A stretch of DNA of 6,225 nucleotides, taken from assembly GCA_002415465.1 (NCBI GenBank), contig DHYT01000134.1, positions 3,814-10,038 on the forward strand. Reading direction: 5' to 3'. The notes under the pieces are model-generated. The model searched no databases, had not been told where the DNA came from, and saw only the letters and a program-made list of their open reading frames with translations. Of the stretch, positions 5,974-6,225 are shown piece by piece. Source of the DNA: Desulfobulbaceae bacterium UBA5123. Its GTDB lineage: Bacteria > Desulfobacterota > Desulfobulbia > Desulfobulbales > UBA5123. The position numbers and the translations under genes are program-made. The stretch's first letter is position 1. Each line of letters starts with the position of its first letter.

Positions 5974-6225
5974 CTAGCGATCGGTGCGCGCCTGCAGCGC
6001 GCGCCAGACGCGTTCGCTCGTCGCCGGCATGTCGATGGCGGACGCGCCCGCCGAGGCGAGCGCGTCGACGATCGCGTTCATCGCCGAGGCGAGCGCGCCG
6101 ACCGTGCCTGCCTCGCCGACGCCCTTGGCGCCGAGCGGGTTGAGCTGCGTCGGCACGGGGTTGCTGGCGACGCGGAAATCACACAAGTCGTCCGCGCGCG
6201 GCAGCGCGTAGTCCATGAACGAGCC
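5974..6225 (-). CDS. Xanthine dehydrogenase-family molybdopterin-binding subunit, C-terminal end (5' part off right edge)
   Basis: The final 83 residues are present, entering at the window edge with GSFMDYALPRADD, a strongly conserved block of the CoxL/XdhB-type large subunit. It continues with VPTQLNPLGAKGVGEAGTVG; the E38 (window numbering) of GVGEAG is the position of the catalytic glutamate next to the Mo centre. The tail DMPATSERVWRAL is the usual end of this family. These proteins hold the molybdopterin cofactor and hydroxylate aldehydes, purines, N-heterocycles or, in CoxL, oxidise CO. The substrate-defining loop lies outside the window. The gene ends in TAG (5976-5974), 20 bp before the acyl-CoA dehydrogenase, which hints at catabolism of an aromatic or heterocyclic compound through CoA thioesters. 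Confidence 0.88.
   Translation of the reverse strand, partial: GSFMDYALPRADDLCDFRVASNPVPTQLNPLGAKGVGEAGTVGALASAMNAIVDALASAGASAIDMPATSERVWRALQARTDR

Noticed and set aside
5165..5977. 270-residue plus-strand open frame
   Set aside because: It crosses the chimeric junction and is antisense to ldcA, coaX and the acyl-CoA dehydrogenase, with low-complexity glycine-rich sequence.

Overview
The window looks like two unrelated pieces of bacterial DNA joined by an assembly artefact near position 5635-5657. The left piece (about 1-5634) comes from a moderately GC-rich Gram-negative bacterium: it carries a signal-peptide-bearing lytic transglycosylase, a lipoprotein-type signal and cytoplasmic peptidoglycan-recycling genes. 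The mix of genes would suit a deltaproteobacterium/Desulfobacterota, but that placement is only an impression. The right piece (about 5658-6225) has a stronger GCG/CGC codon bias and encodes aerobic-type molybdenum hydroxylase and acyl-CoA dehydrogenase fragments, more like an alpha- or betaproteobacterium.

Layout from left to right: the 5' part of an mltD-like lytic transglycosylase gene (minus strand, running off the left edge); a 418-bp divergent intergenic region; a 500-residue plus-strand gene for a putative lipoprotein with a double-Cache sensor followed by a CheD-like cysteine-deamidase domain; an EamA/DMT-family transporter (plus); a PlsC-type 1-acylglycerol-3-phosphate acyltransferase (plus); then, convergent with it, ldcA (LD-carboxypeptidase) and, upstream of ldcA and overlapping it by 20 bp, the 3' part of coaX (type III pantothenate kinase). 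After the G/C homopolymer junction come the N-terminal part of an acyl-CoA dehydrogenase and the C-terminal end of a xanthine-dehydrogenase-family molybdopterin subunit, both on the minus strand and 20 bp apart.

Functionally the left piece is mostly envelope maintenance: glycan-strand cleavage (MltD), murein tetrapeptide recycling (LdcA) and phospholipid synthesis (PlsC), plus a transporter and CoA synthesis. The most interesting gene is the Cache + CheD-like protein. It keeps a Thr-Cys-His set with the spacing of chemotaxis deamidase CheD, but it has a lipoprotein signal and no second membrane segment, so the enzyme domain would lie outside the cytoplasm, away from the usual CheD substrates. 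The apparent CoaX-acyl-CoA dehydrogenase fusion should not be treated as biology.
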